From Aliiglaciecola sp. LCG003 (GTDB lineage Bacteria; Pseudomonadota; Gammaproteobacteria; Enterobacterales; Alteromonadaceae): DNA of 64,000 nucleotides. Made by a program: the position numbers and the translations under genes. Below, one piece after another: positions 27,714-36,535 of this stretch (the stretch's first letter is position 1; the number at the start of each line of letters is the position of its first letter). The notes below the pieces were generated by a model, which saw only the letters and a program-made list of their open reading frames with translations, was not told where the DNA came from and did no database searches. The stretch spans positions 2,046,001 to 2,110,000 of the forward strand of contig NZ_CP128185.1 of assembly GCF_030316135.1 (NCBI RefSeq), given 5' to 3'.

Positions 27714-28826
27714 ATGCGAATTTTGATTTTTCTGTGTCTTTTATGTGTCTCCCTTACATGGGCAATTCCTGCCGAAGGGGGCGTAATTGATGATTTGTTT
27801 CACGCTTCTGTTGAAATCGATGACCAATCCACAGTACAGCAGCAAAAAGCGGTAAAACAAGCATTTTCTCAAGTATTAGTGAAGGTCAGTGGTAATCGCT
27901 CCTTGCTTGCCGATGAAAAAATTAAGAAACAGATAACCCGTGCCAAAGATTTTCTATTGTCTTATCGTTTTTCAATAGATAAAGATAAAATCACTTATCA
28001 CGCAGAGTTTGATGTTCAAAAAGTTGAAAATATAATTCGTACTGTTGGTTTTCCTATTTGGGGTAAACGTCGGCCAGAAACCCTTATCTGGCTTGCCGTG
28101 GAACAGCAACAAGGTGGTAAACGTAAGTTAGTTGCCGCTGACTCCTTTCCTGCACTTGTGGAGCAATCGAAGCATATCGCTCAGCAAAGAGGTATAACGG
28201 TTAGTTTTCCGGTGTTAGATCTAATTGATATCCAAAAGATTAGTGTTTACGACGTGTGGTCTAGTTATACCCAAAGTCTGCTTGTCGCCAGTGAGCGTTA
28301 CGGCGCTGAATATATGGTGGCTGCACGGTTATTTTATAGAAGTGAGTCAGCGCACCCAACTAGCAGCAAAGCAGAACAAGCAGATACAAACCCAGACGTT
28401 GCTAATGTATGGGTGTTAGAATGGACAATGAGTCGTAAAGATGACTTTTCATCCGGTGAGGTTATAGGCTTGACCCAAGCTGTAGCCATTGAAAATCTAA
28501 TCGAAACCCTTGCTGATAGACTAGCTGACAAGTATTCAATCAGCGCTGTCTCTGATGGTGTCAATGGAAATAGTACCGAATTGAAGATTAGCCAAGTTGA
28601 CAGCCTTTCGGCCTATACTGAAGTATTAAGCTTTTTATCTAGTCTGTCTGTTGTAACCAGTGCAGAACTAATTGAAATTCAAGGTGATGTTGCTACTTTC
28701 AAGCTGAAATTGTTTGGCAATATGGATAACCTAAAAGAAGCTTTACTATTGGAAGACCGGATCGAAACACCTCAGGATAATTCGACTCAGCAGATTAACG
28801 AAAAGCCTTATCGTTGGAAACGCTAA
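27714..28826 (+). CDS. DUF2066 domain-containing exported protein
   Basis: About 370 residues after choosing the ATG at 27714, which starts a clean signal peptide (RILIFLCLLCVSLTWA); the open frame begins earlier at 27648 with unlikely residues. The rest is a DUF2066 domain with the KVSGN and FDVQKVENIIRTVGFPIWGKRRPETLIWLA segments. Function unknown. Its stop overlaps the hda start (TAATG), a pairing common in gammaproteobacteria, so the two are co-expressed. Confidence 0.82.
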   Translation: MRILIFLCLLCVSLTWAIPAEGGVIDDLFHASVEIDDQSTVQQQKAVKQAFSQVLVKVSGNRSLLADEKIKKQITRAKDFLLSYRFSIDKDKITYHAEFDVQKVENIIRTVGFPIWGKRRPETLIWLAVEQQQGGKRKLVAADSFPALVEQSKHIAQQRGITVSFPVLDLIDIQKISVYDVWSSYTQSLLVASERYGAEYMVAARLFYRSESAHPTSSKAEQADTNPDVANVWVLEWTMSRKDDFSSGEVIGLTQAVAIENLIETLADRLADKYSISAVSDGVNGNSTELKISQVDSLSAYTEVLSFLSSLSVVTSAELIEIQGDVATFKLKLFGNMDNLKEALLLEDRIETPQDNSTQQINEKPYRWKR

Positions 28827-29533
28827 TGCCTCGCCAAATTGTACTTGATGTAAATTTACCTGATGAACAAACATTCGACACATTTATTGTCGGTGATAAC
28901 GATTTGTTGGTAGAGCAATGTAGGCAACTGGTGTCGCCCAGTGAAAATGACGGCACACCGTTTCTAACCTTCCTTGCGGGTGCTGAAGGCGCTGGTAAAA
29001 GCCACTTGTTGGTCGCATTATGCCACTTGGCTGCACAGCAGAATATTTCTCACTTTTATTTATCGCTAGAGCCAGACATGCCGTTTCCGGCGCAAATTTT
29101 AGATGATTTAGAAAAAATTCAGTTAGTCTGTATCGATAACATTCAGCACTTGTCACATCAGCTTGACTGGCAAGAGGCCTTGTTTGACTTAATTAATCGT
29201 AGTCAGGAGACACAGGGTTGTAAATTAGTGATTAGTGCTAATCAAGGCCCCAAGAATTTAGAGTTCCAATTGGCCGATTTAATCTCAAGGCTAACTTGGG
29301 GCATTAGCTTCACAATACAGCCACTGGATGATGACCTGATTGAAAAGGCCCTAGTATTGAAAGCCAAAAGCCGTGGGATCATTATTGCTCCGGAATCTAT
29401 TCGCTATTTAATTAGTCATACCCGACGGGATCTGCATAGCTTGACCCAAACTTTAGAAACATTAGAGTTAAAAAGTTTGCAAGAAAAACGGAAGCTTAGT
29501 ATTCCGTTTATCAAGCAAGCATTAGATATTTAA
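28826..29533 (+). CDS. hda: DnaA regulatory inactivator Hda
   Basis: About 235 residues, AAA+ protein related to DnaA domain III. With the DNA-loaded beta clamp it stimulates ATP hydrolysis by DnaA after initiation. The N-terminal QIVLDV resembles the clamp-binding motif. Walker A is GAEGAGKSHLL, Walker B LVCIDNIQH, sensor regions LVISANQGP and SRLTWG. Start ATG at 28826 overlaps the DUF2066 stop; the earlier ATG at 28814 adds four unlikely residues. Confidence 0.92.
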   Translation: MPRQIVLDVNLPDEQTFDTFIVGDNDLLVEQCRQLVSPSENDGTPFLTFLAGAEGAGKSHLLVALCHLAAQQNISHFYLSLEPDMPFPAQILDDLEKIQLVCIDNIQHLSHQLDWQEALFDLINRSQETQGCKLVISANQGPKNLEFQLADLISRLTWGISFTIQPLDDDLIEKALVLKAKSRGIIIAPESIRYLISHTRRDLHSLTQTLETLELKSLQEKRKLSIPFIKQALDI

Positions 29534-29567
29534 ACCACGGGAATCGTTCTGGCCGGTTTAATAATTT

Positions 29568-29993
29568 TCACTTGTTTTCAAAAAAAGATTTTTCTTCCGC
29601 CATCTCTGTTTTTAACTTTTTGATACCTAAACCCAATTCCTTCCCGCGCATGCGAGCATAGACACTACATCCAATAAACATGCCGCTGCTAAGTAGAAGT
29701 TCAATGGCAGCATATATACGTTCATTTTCCACCGCATAGATGCTGGTCAAGGCGTGAATAAGATAGAACATCACCACAAAATTGGCCCAAGCGTGAGTAT
29801 AAGGTTTACCAGCGATCATACCTCTAAGGGGGAACAAGAGTGGGATAGTCCAAACTAATGCCAGTAAAATCTCAAATTGAAACGTCCGTCCTACAGGCAG
29901 TGCTAGCAATAAATGCCACACAGGAACCCATACCAAAAGTAACAGGTAGCTAGTCAGGGCTAATTTTCGATAAAAAGGGGTCTTCAATTGCAT
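29568..29993 (-). CDS. DUF2069 membrane protein
   Basis: 141 residues with four predicted membrane segments (about 12-30, 38-56, 67-85, 90-110) and a charged C-terminal tail. Matches the DUF2069 pattern, function unknown. It follows wrbA by 3 bases in the arsC-wrbA-DUF2069 operon, convergent to hda. Confidence 0.8.
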   Translation of the reverse strand: MQLKTPFYRKLALTSYLLLLVWVPVWHLLLALPVGRTFQFEILLALVWTIPLLFPLRGMIAGKPYTHAWANFVVMFYLIHALTSIYAVENERIYAAIELLLSSGMFIGCSVYARMRGKELGLGIKKLKTEMAEEKSFFENK

Positions 29994-29996
29994 TTG

Positions 29997-30584
29997 TTAT
30001 CCTAATTTCTTTGCAAGGTCTGCTAGGCGTTTTCCCTGAGCAATACATAACGCTATTTCATCTTGGCTTAACGCTGTAGATTGTTTACCAAGGCTAACAT
30101 GAGATGCGCCATAGGGGGTGCCCCCGGTCTGCGTGGTATGCAGCTGTGGTTCGTTATAAGGTAGTCCAGAGATCACCATGCCATGGTGCAACAAGGGTAA
30201 CATCATGGAAAGTAGCGTCGATTCTTGCCCACCGTGCATACTACTTGTTGAGGTAAACACACAGGCAGGTTTGCCATTGAGACTACCAGCGACCCAATGA
30301 TTGACTGTTGAATCCCAAAAGTATTTCATGGCCCCAGCCATGTTGCCAAAGCGTGTTGGGCTGCCAAGTGCCAAGCCACTGCAGTTGGCAAGTTCTTCGT
30401 GGGTCACATATGGGTCACCACTTTGCGGAACAGCGGGTTGTTGCTGAGTAAAACCATCACTAATTTTGGCCACGGTACGGATCATCGCCTCCCCACCTTG
30501 CATTTCAATACCCTGGGCTATTTTGTGGGCTAGGTGGCGGGTGGACCCGTGTAAGCTGTAATACAATACTAATATAGGTTTCAC
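29997..30584 (-). CDS. wrbA: NAD(P)H:quinone oxidoreductase WrbA
   Basis: 195 residues, flavodoxin-like FMN enzyme that reduces quinones by two electrons. Motifs: N-terminal phosphate-binding LYYSLHGSTRHLA, GSPTRFGNMAGAMKYFWD, and FTSTSSMHGGQEST. GTG start overlapping the arsC stop by one base (TAGTG), so it is translationally coupled to arsC. Confidence 0.9.
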   Translation of the reverse strand: MKPILVLYYSLHGSTRHLAHKIAQGIEMQGGEAMIRTVAKISDGFTQQQPAVPQSGDPYVTHEELANCSGLALGSPTRFGNMAGAMKYFWDSTVNHWVAGSLNGKPACVFTSTSSMHGGQESTLLSMMLPLLHHGMVISGLPYNEPQLHTTQTGGTPYGASHVSLGKQSTALSQDEIALCIAQGKRLADLAKKLG

Positions 30585-30937
30585 TATAGGATTTCCAAAA
30601 CTGATTCCGGCGGACGTCCAATCCGAGCCTTGTTTTCGGTAATAACGATTGGCCTTTCGATTAATTTTGGATGGGAAACCATGGCTTCAATAAAAGCATC
30701 TATACTGGTGTCCTCGTGATTAAGCCCTAATTCCGAAAACTCTGCTTCTTTAGTACGCATCATCAAACGAGGATGTTGGATCGATAACTTCTCAATTATT
30801 TGGGTAATTTGTTGCTTACTTAAAGGATGTTTTAGGTATTCAATTACAACCGGGTCATGGCCATTTTGTTTGAGTAATTCAAGTGTTTGCCGACTTTTGC
30901 TACACCGTGGATTATGCAATATTTCTAATTGGGTCAT
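30584..30937 (-). CDS. arsC: ArsC-family (YfgD-like) reductase
   Basis: 117 residues, thioredoxin-fold arsenate-reductase family. Catalytic Cys12 in NPRCSKSR and the downstream RPIVI.ENKARIGRPPE segment with the conserved Arg. The position beside wrbA and hda matches the housekeeping YfgD type, so true arsenate reduction is not assured; no other ars gene is near. Confidence 0.87.
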   Translation of the reverse strand: MTQLEILHNPRCSKSRQTLELLKQNGHDPVVIEYLKHPLSKQQITQIIEKLSIQHPRLMMRTKEAEFSELGLNHEDTSIDAFIEAMVSHPKLIERPIVITENKARIGRPPESVLEIL

Positions 30938-31050
30938 AATAGCTCAACTTTTATTTGTTCGGTTTAGACGGTATTCTAATGATTAATATCTTGGGTACCA
31001 AATGTTTATTCTTTTAACTTAGAAAGCAAATCGATGTATAGGTTTAACTT

Positions 31051-31524
31051 TTGAAAAAATTCGGATTTATTTTAGTATGTGTAATGGCTGGCGGTTTGGG
31101 ATTGTATTTATCACCATCATTGCAATATGACTTCAAGACCTTAAACGGCAAGCAGTTTAGATGGCACGAACTTAAGCAACAATACATAATAGTTAATTAC
31201 TTCGCTGAATGGTGCGCCCCTTGCCTGAAAGAAATTCCCCAACTTAATATATTCAGTCAATATGCTCAGCAACAAGCTGATGTAGTTTTATTTGCGGTCA
31301 ATTTTGACAATTTAGATGAGAGCAAGCTTAAGCAACTGAAGCAAAAATACAGTATGAAATTTGATATAATTTCAGGCCTTCCCAATAACCCTCCTTTCAA
31401 CAGACCCAGGGCCTTGCCTGCTACCTTTATCATTTCTCCTCAAGGTGAGTTGATAAAAGAGTTAAACGGCGAAATGACGAATGAGGAATTACAAAATATT
31501 ATTGAGAAACTTAGAACTCTATAG
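31051..31524 (+). CDS. TlpA/ResA-type thioredoxin-like protein
   Basis: 157 residues: short N-terminal membrane anchor or signal (KKFGFILVCVMAGGLGLYL) followed by a thioredoxin fold with active-site WCAPC (Cys55, Cys58) and the cis-Pro segment ALPATFIIS. Likely a periplasm-facing thiol-disulfide reductase. The start is a TTG with AGG about nine bases upstream; the ATG at 31084 would remove the anchor's charged end. Its 3' end overlaps the convergent bepA by six bases. Confidence 0.82.
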   Translation: MKKFGFILVCVMAGGLGLYLSPSLQYDFKTLNGKQFRWHELKQQYIIVNYFAEWCAPCLKEIPQLNIFSQYAQQQADVVLFAVNFDNLDESKLKQLKQKYSMKFDIISGLPNNPPFNRPRALPATFIISPQGELIKELNGEMTNEELQNIIEKLRTL

Positions 31525-33006
31525 GTTTCTCATTCTATCTTGAGCGTCTCTCAACTGGTCAATTCTGGCTTTTATCCGTTGTTTTTCAAGCTTTCGGTCA
31601 GCTGCAAAATTATAGGCACTGTGCAATTCATCAATTGCTCTTGGATAGGCTGCAACTAAGGCAAAAATTTCTGCTTTGCTTTGATGCATTTCAAGCATTT
31701 GGCGACTGGAGCCGTAGGCATCGGTTAGCAGTTGCAAAGCAAGCATGTTATTAGGGTTAATTAATAGGTAATCTTTTAGCAAGCTGGTAGCTCGCGCTAT
31801 TTCGCCTTTCTTGATCAATAGGTTGGCAAGGTTCAAAGTAACTACTCTGTTGCGAGGAGTGCTTCTGGCTTGCTGTTCCAGCATGGCAATAGCAGGGTCA
31901 AAATCTTTTAGCTCAATAGCAATATCGGTCGCAGTATCGACGTAAAATAAATTGTCTGGTTCTTGCGCACGCAGTTGATCAATCAGTACTTTGGCTTCGT
32001 CATATTGTTCATTGGCTAAATAGGAAAGGGCAAGTCCGTATTGAGCACTTTGTTTGTACACGTACTGATGTTTGTCCAACGCACTGGAAAAATAATGAAT
32101 ATTATCTTTAGGATTCCCATAATATCTCGCTAGGATACGCGCTTTTGCTAAGTGAAAGCTGAGCCTTTCTGGGACCTGTCGAACTTCAAAGGATGCGGCA
32201 CGACTTCTAGCATCCGCAATCCGTGATTGAGGGAGGGGGTGGGTCATTAAATAAGCAAAAGGGGTAGAGCGAAGACGGTATTTTTCAGCTAATTTACCAA
32301 AAAAAGAGGCGGTTGCATTGGGATCATAGCCACTTTCGGCTAAAACCTGTATACCTATTCGATCTGCCTCTTGTTCATTACTGCGAGTATAATTAATTGA
32401 CGATTGTTGGGCCGCTGCATTTGTCGCACTAACGGCGGCTATACCTGCTTCTGGATTGGCAAGAGCAAGTAATAATCCACCAAATACAGAGGCGATTTGC
32501 AAAGGGGATGATTTTTGTTGAGCTTGAATCTTGCGTGCGATATGACGTTGGGTCACGTGGGCGATTTCGTGAGCTAACACCGATGCTAGTTCACTTTCAT
32601 TATCGGCATAAAAGATTAAGCCTGTGTGTACGCCGACGTGCCCGCCAAAGAATGCAAATGCGTTAATATCCGGGTTGTTTAATAAAAAGAATTCAAATGG
32701 AAATTTCACATTATCTGACTGGACCACTAATCGATTACCCAAATCCTGCAAATATTCATCCAACAGAGGGTCATTGACTAGGGGGGCTTGGCCACGTAAC
32801 TGACGCATCAAGATATCGCCGATTAGCACTTCTTTATCTAAACTAATCGCTTCTGAAGCCACCACACCTATTTCAGGGAGGGCGTTACGCTTATTGCTAT
32901 CATTAACTTGTGCCGACGTCATGCCGCTTGCTAGTGCCCAGCAAGCCGACAAAAAAACCATTAACGCGGTCCGTGTTAGTGTATTTTTCAAACTTATACT
33001 ACTCAA
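31519..33006 (-). CDS. bepA: M48 metalloprotease with TPR domain, BepA (YfgC)
   Basis: 495 residues. Signal peptide (to about residue 33), then an M48 peptidase domain with zinc motif HEIAH at 146-150 and EQEAD as third ligand, then TPR repeats to the end. BepA is a periplasmic protease/chaperone that helps LptD assembly and degrades misfolded outer-membrane proteins. The start codon appears to be TTG with a weak ribosome binding site; another TTG five codons later is possible. Confidence 0.92.
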   Translation of the reverse strand: MSSISLKNTLTRTALMVFLSACWALASGMTSAQVNDSNKRNALPEIGVVASEAISLDKEVLIGDILMRQLRGQAPLVNDPLLDEYLQDLGNRLVVQSDNVKFPFEFFLLNNPDINAFAFFGGHVGVHTGLIFYADNESELASVLAHEIAHVTQRHIARKIQAQQKSSPLQIASVFGGLLLALANPEAGIAAVSATNAAAQQSSINYTRSNEQEADRIGIQVLAESGYDPNATASFFGKLAEKYRLRSTPFAYLMTHPLPQSRIADARSRAASFEVRQVPERLSFHLAKARILARYYGNPKDNIHYFSSALDKHQYVYKQSAQYGLALSYLANEQYDEAKVLIDQLRAQEPDNLFYVDTATDIAIELKDFDPAIAMLEQQARSTPRNRVVTLNLANLLIKKGEIARATSLLKDYLLINPNNMLALQLLTDAYGSSRQMLEMHQSKAEIFALVAAYPRAIDELHSAYNFAADRKLEKQRIKARIDQLRDAQDRMRNL

Positions 33007-33267
33007 AAATTTTCAATCTTCATTAATGTAAGGGCAATCTGCTTCATTTGAAACAGTAAGTGGCTATTAAGTTCATTTTTTTAACCAAGTTATTATTTAA
33101 ATCAGTTATTTCAGGGAACTATTGCGCTCCTAGTGATTGTGAGTTAAATAGTTAGTCGTTAAAGCTTAGATTGGTGTAAATTAGCCTTATGTTGCTATTA
33201 GTTTCAGTTAAGACCTAATCAAAATCACCTTCTATTTCTACCACTTAATATATACTCAGGAGAACAA

Positions 33268-34335
33268 ATGTTAGAGCTTTTTGACCGATGGTATAAACGT
33301 AAATTTTCGGATCCAGATTCGTTAATGTTATTAATGCTATTAGTTTGTGTGTCTTTAGTATTTGCTTTCTGGGGTGGGATTTTAATGCCCGCCATAGTCG
33401 CAGCTGTTATTGCTTATTTACTCGACTGGCCCGTTGTTCAACTAATTAGAACGGGAATCTCAAGGATTTATGCCACCGCCTTGGTTCTGTCTTTATTTAT
33501 GGCAATATCGGTTTTAACCTTTGTGGTGTTGGTACCGATTATTACTCAACAGAGTGTCAATTTGATCAAAGAGACGCCGCAGATTTGGCAAGAAGGTCAA
33601 CAATGGCTACTTACCTTACCTGATTTATATCCAAATTATGTGCAAGTTGGCCATATTCAAAATATGTTGCACGGTTTAAATGAAAAAGTCGTGCAGGTTG
33701 GAGAGCAAATAATATCAGCATCATTCAGTTCATTGGCTGATATCGGTGCCTTGTTAATTTATCTTATTCTGGTGCCTTTGATGGTGTTTTTCATGCTTAA
33801 GGATAAACCGCTATTGTTAGACAATATTTCCAAATTGCTTCCCAATGAACGCAGATTAATCAAGCAGGTCGGCTCTGAGATGAACTCTCAAATTGCCAAT
33901 TACATCCGTGGAAAGGTGATCGAGATTGTCATCGTCGGTAGCGTATCCTCTATTACCTTTGCCTTTATGGACCTCCGTTATGCGGTGTTATTAGGGGTGC
34001 TGGTAGGTTTTTCGGTATTGATACCCTATATAGGTGCAGCTGTAGTGACTATACCTGTGGCTATCGTTGCGTTATTCCAATGGGGGATCAGCCCGGATTT
34101 TTGGTATCTAATGTTTTTCTACGGAATAATTCAAGCTTTGGACGGTAACGTGCTAGTCCCAATACTTTTTTCAGAAGCGGTTAGTCTGCACCCGATTTAT
34201 ATTATTATTGCGGTGTTATTTTTTGGTGGGCTGTGGGGTTTCTGGGGCGTGTTTTTCGCTATCCCTCTTGCAACCCTTGTCAAAGCCGTAATTACTGCCT
34301 GGTCACCGACTGAAAATCAGTTGCCAACGGTTTAA
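33268..34335 (+). CDS. perM: AI-2E family transporter, PerM-like
   Basis: 355 residues with about eight membrane helices. The conserved C-terminal half includes GFSVLIPYIGAAVVTIP and QALDGNVLVPILFSEAVSLHP. The family name reflects one member's autoinducer-2 export; many are Na+/H+ antiporters, and PerM of this location has no settled substrate. AGGAG precedes the ATG. Neighbours bepA and bcp match the usual gammaproteobacterial order. Confidence 0.85.
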   Translation: MLELFDRWYKRKFSDPDSLMLLMLLVCVSLVFAFWGGILMPAIVAAVIAYLLDWPVVQLIRTGISRIYATALVLSLFMAISVLTFVVLVPIITQQSVNLIKETPQIWQEGQQWLLTLPDLYPNYVQVGHIQNMLHGLNEKVVQVGEQIISASFSSLADIGALLIYLILVPLMVFFMLKDKPLLLDNISKLLPNERRLIKQVGSEMNSQIANYIRGKVIEIVIVGSVSSITFAFMDLRYAVLLGVLVGFSVLIPYIGAAVVTIPVAIVALFQWGISPDFWYLMFFYGIIQALDGNVLVPILFSEAVSLHPIYIIIAVLFFGGLWGFWGVFFAIPLATLVKAVITAWSPTENQLPTV

Positions 34336-34337
34336 AT

Positions 34338-34365
34338 AACAAAGGGAGCTGCAGCCCCCTTTGTT
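34338..34365. terminator. Hairpin terminator between perM and bcp
   Basis: AACAAAGGG (34338-34346) pairs with CCCTTTGTT (34357-34365), with GCT/AGC pairing inside. It sits 3 bases after perM and 22 bases from the bcp stop on the other strand, serving as a probable bidirectional terminator; T tracts are weak. Confidence 0.6.
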
Positions 34366-34386
34366 CAAAAACAACGACTAATTGAG

Positions 34387-34854
34387 TTAACTTTGCGCTA
34401 AATAGTCCAATATCACTTGATGATGATCTTTGGTTTTAAATTTATCAAAAACATGTTCCACAATACCTTTTTCATCAATCAAAAAGGTAATTCGATGTAT
34501 GCCATCGTATTCTTTGCCCATGAATTTTTTCAGGCCCCAGACACCAAATTGGTCGGCAACTGCATGATCTTCATCAGATAACAGGGTAAAATTAAGCTCA
34601 TCCCTTTCGATAAATTTAGGCAGACGCTTAATGGCGTCCGGACTCACTCCTAATACCACTACGTTAGCTTTATCGAGTTCGTCTTTACTATCCCTTAACC
34701 CTTGGGCTTGTACTGTACAACCTGGGGTCATCGCCTTGGGATAAAAGTATATAATGACTTTTTTACCAGTGAAATCGGCCAAATTTATTGGTTTACCGTT
34801 TTGATCGGGGAGAGTAAATTGCGGTGCTGTATCGCCAGCTTGTAGACGTTGCAT
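34387..34854 (-). CDS. bcp: Thiol peroxidase Bcp (peroxiredoxin)
   Basis: 155 residues, reduces peroxides with thioredoxin. Peroxidatic Cys46 in MTPGCT. The resolving Cys found five residues later in E. coli Bcp is Gln51 here (CTVQAQGL), so this appears to be a one-cysteine type or to use another partner. Downstream of gcvR by 8 bases, same operon, a classical pairing. Confidence 0.93.
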   Translation of the reverse strand: MQRLQAGDTAPQFTLPDQNGKPINLADFTGKKVIIYFYPKAMTPGCTVQAQGLRDSKDELDKANVVVLGVSPDAIKRLPKFIERDELNFTLLSDEDHAVADQFGVWGLKKFMGKEYDGIHRITFLIDEKGIVEHVFDKFKTKDHHQVILDYLAQS

Positions 34855-34862
34855 ATAGATTC

Positions 34863-35399
34863 CTAATGGTTTTCGCTAATTTTGCCAGTTAGACCCATGT
34901 TATCAAGTAGAGCATTAAAATCAGTTTGTAAACTGCTAACATTTGCACCTTGGGGGACACTAGCGACAAATTTAATTTTCATTTTTTCTTTCTGGCTGTC
35001 TTGGTCTGTAAAGGTGTTTTGACGCAATGCACTGATAGCGGCGCTGTATTGTGCCAGTAAAGATGAAATTTTATGCACTACTCCAGGTGTATCATCACCG
35101 CTCACTTCCACGTCAATTAAGTGTTCTAAGTTCTGCTTACAATGACGCTTGGTACGTTTCATCATCGATAAAAGATCTAAGCGTTGGCAGGTTTGCGGGA
35201 GCTTTATTTCTGCCTTAGTCACGGCAGTTTGATTACCTTCCAAAATCATCGTTAAAGAAAAATCTTCTCCGTAAATGGCTTGTCTGCTATCGAGAATATT
35301 ACAACCCGAATCACTCACTGCATTTGCAATTTCGCTTAAAATCCCGACATTATTAGCACCTAAAAAGGTGACTATGAGTTGTTGTTTCATACACTGCAT
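34863..35399 (-). CDS. gcvR: Glycine cleavage system transcriptional repressor-like GcvR
   Basis: About 175-178 residues with two ACT domains (QLIVTFLGANNVGILSEIANAVSDSGCNILDSRQ, and HLIDVEVSGDDTPGVVHKISSLL). In E. coli GcvR binds GcvA to repress the glycine cleavage genes. The ATG at 35390 (MKQQLIV) is an equally likely start. Divergent from dapA, which is the usual arrangement. Confidence 0.88.
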   Translation of the reverse strand: MQCMKQQLIVTFLGANNVGILSEIANAVSDSGCNILDSRQAIYGEDFSLTMILEGNQTAVTKAEIKLPQTCQRLDLLSMMKRTKRHCKQNLEHLIDVEVSGDDTPGVVHKISSLLAQYSAAISALRQNTFTDQDSQKEKMKIKFVASVPQGANVSSLQTDFNALLDNMGLTGKISENH

Positions 35400-35627
35400 T
35401 TGAAAAATAGATAAGAGAGTTAGCTTATCACATAGTTATTAATTTTTGGAATGATGACTAAATAATAGCCCCTTGGAAATCTATTAACCGCAGATTTTTA
35501 ATTTCTAAGGGATAGTTTGTGAGTATTGCTTACTATTTCTCAATTTAACCTTTGCTTAGGTGGATTCAAAGCTTGTTTTTAAAGCGCTTGATCATTACCA
35601 TTAGCGCTTCATTTTTGTGGAGAAAGC

Positions 35628-36506
35628 ATGTTTAAAGGTAGTTTTGTTGCTCTGGTTACCCCCATGGACGAGAAAGGGGACATTGACTATAAAGGATTGC
35701 AAAAGTTAGTTGAATTCCATATCCAGAATGGTTCCCATGGATTAGTGTCAGTGGGAACAACAGGGGAGTCAGCTACATTGCCCTTTGACGAACACATTGA
35801 TGTGGTAAAAAGGACGGTTGAGTTTGCACAAAACAAGATACCCGTTATAGCTGGAAGCGGGGCAAATTCAACCGCCGAAGCAATTTTCCTGACGGAGCAA
35901 TTGGGTCAGACAGGCATAGCCGGCTTCTTAAGTGTGGTTCCTTATTACAATAAACCACAACAAAAAGGTATGATTGCGCATTTTAATGCCATTGCAGATG
36001 CGGCAGATTTGCCTGTGATTTTGTATAATGTGCCGTCTCGTACCGTAGCAGATATGTTACCGGAAACTGTCGCTGAGTTAGCCACCCATAAGAATATAAT
36101 TGGTATTAAGGATGCGACCGGCAGCATCCAACGCTTAAAAGACACCCAAGCTTTAGTGAGTGAAGATTTCATTATACTCAGTGGTGATGATGCAAGTGCT
36201 TATGAGTTCCTAAGTGAAGGCGGGCATGGTGTCATTTCAGTTACCGCTAATATTGTACCAGCCCAAATGGCTGAATTATGCAATTTGGCAGCAGCAGGAC
36301 AATATACTCAGGCCCGTGAAGTAAACGAACAGATATCAGCACTTCATGAAGCTTTATTCATAGAGCCAAATCCCGTGCTCCCAAAATGGGCTTTATACAA
36401 AATGGGGCTAATAGAATCAGCAAATTTACGATTACCGTTGGTCCTTCCGGAACTTGAGAGCAAAAAATATATCGAACAAGTCATGCGCGAAACAGGTGTT
36501 TTGTGA
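35628..36506 (+). CDS. dapA: 4-hydroxy-tetrahydrodipicolinate synthase
   Basis: 292 residues. Condenses pyruvate and aspartate semialdehyde in lysine/diaminopimelate synthesis. Schiff-base Lys161 (IGIKDATGS), Tyr133 (LYNVPSRT) and GTTGES are all present. GGAG lies upstream. bamC follows directly. Confidence 0.96.
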   Translation: MFKGSFVALVTPMDEKGDIDYKGLQKLVEFHIQNGSHGLVSVGTTGESATLPFDEHIDVVKRTVEFAQNKIPVIAGSGANSTAEAIFLTEQLGQTGIAGFLSVVPYYNKPQQKGMIAHFNAIADAADLPVILYNVPSRTVADMLPETVAELATHKNIIGIKDATGSIQRLKDTQALVSEDFIILSGDDASAYEFLSEGGHGVISVTANIVPAQMAELCNLAAAGQYTQAREVNEQISALHEALFIEPNPVLPKWALYKMGLIESANLRLPLVLPELESKKYIEQVMRETGVL

Positions 36507-36535
36507 TTACAACTAGAATAATAAAGGATACAAGC

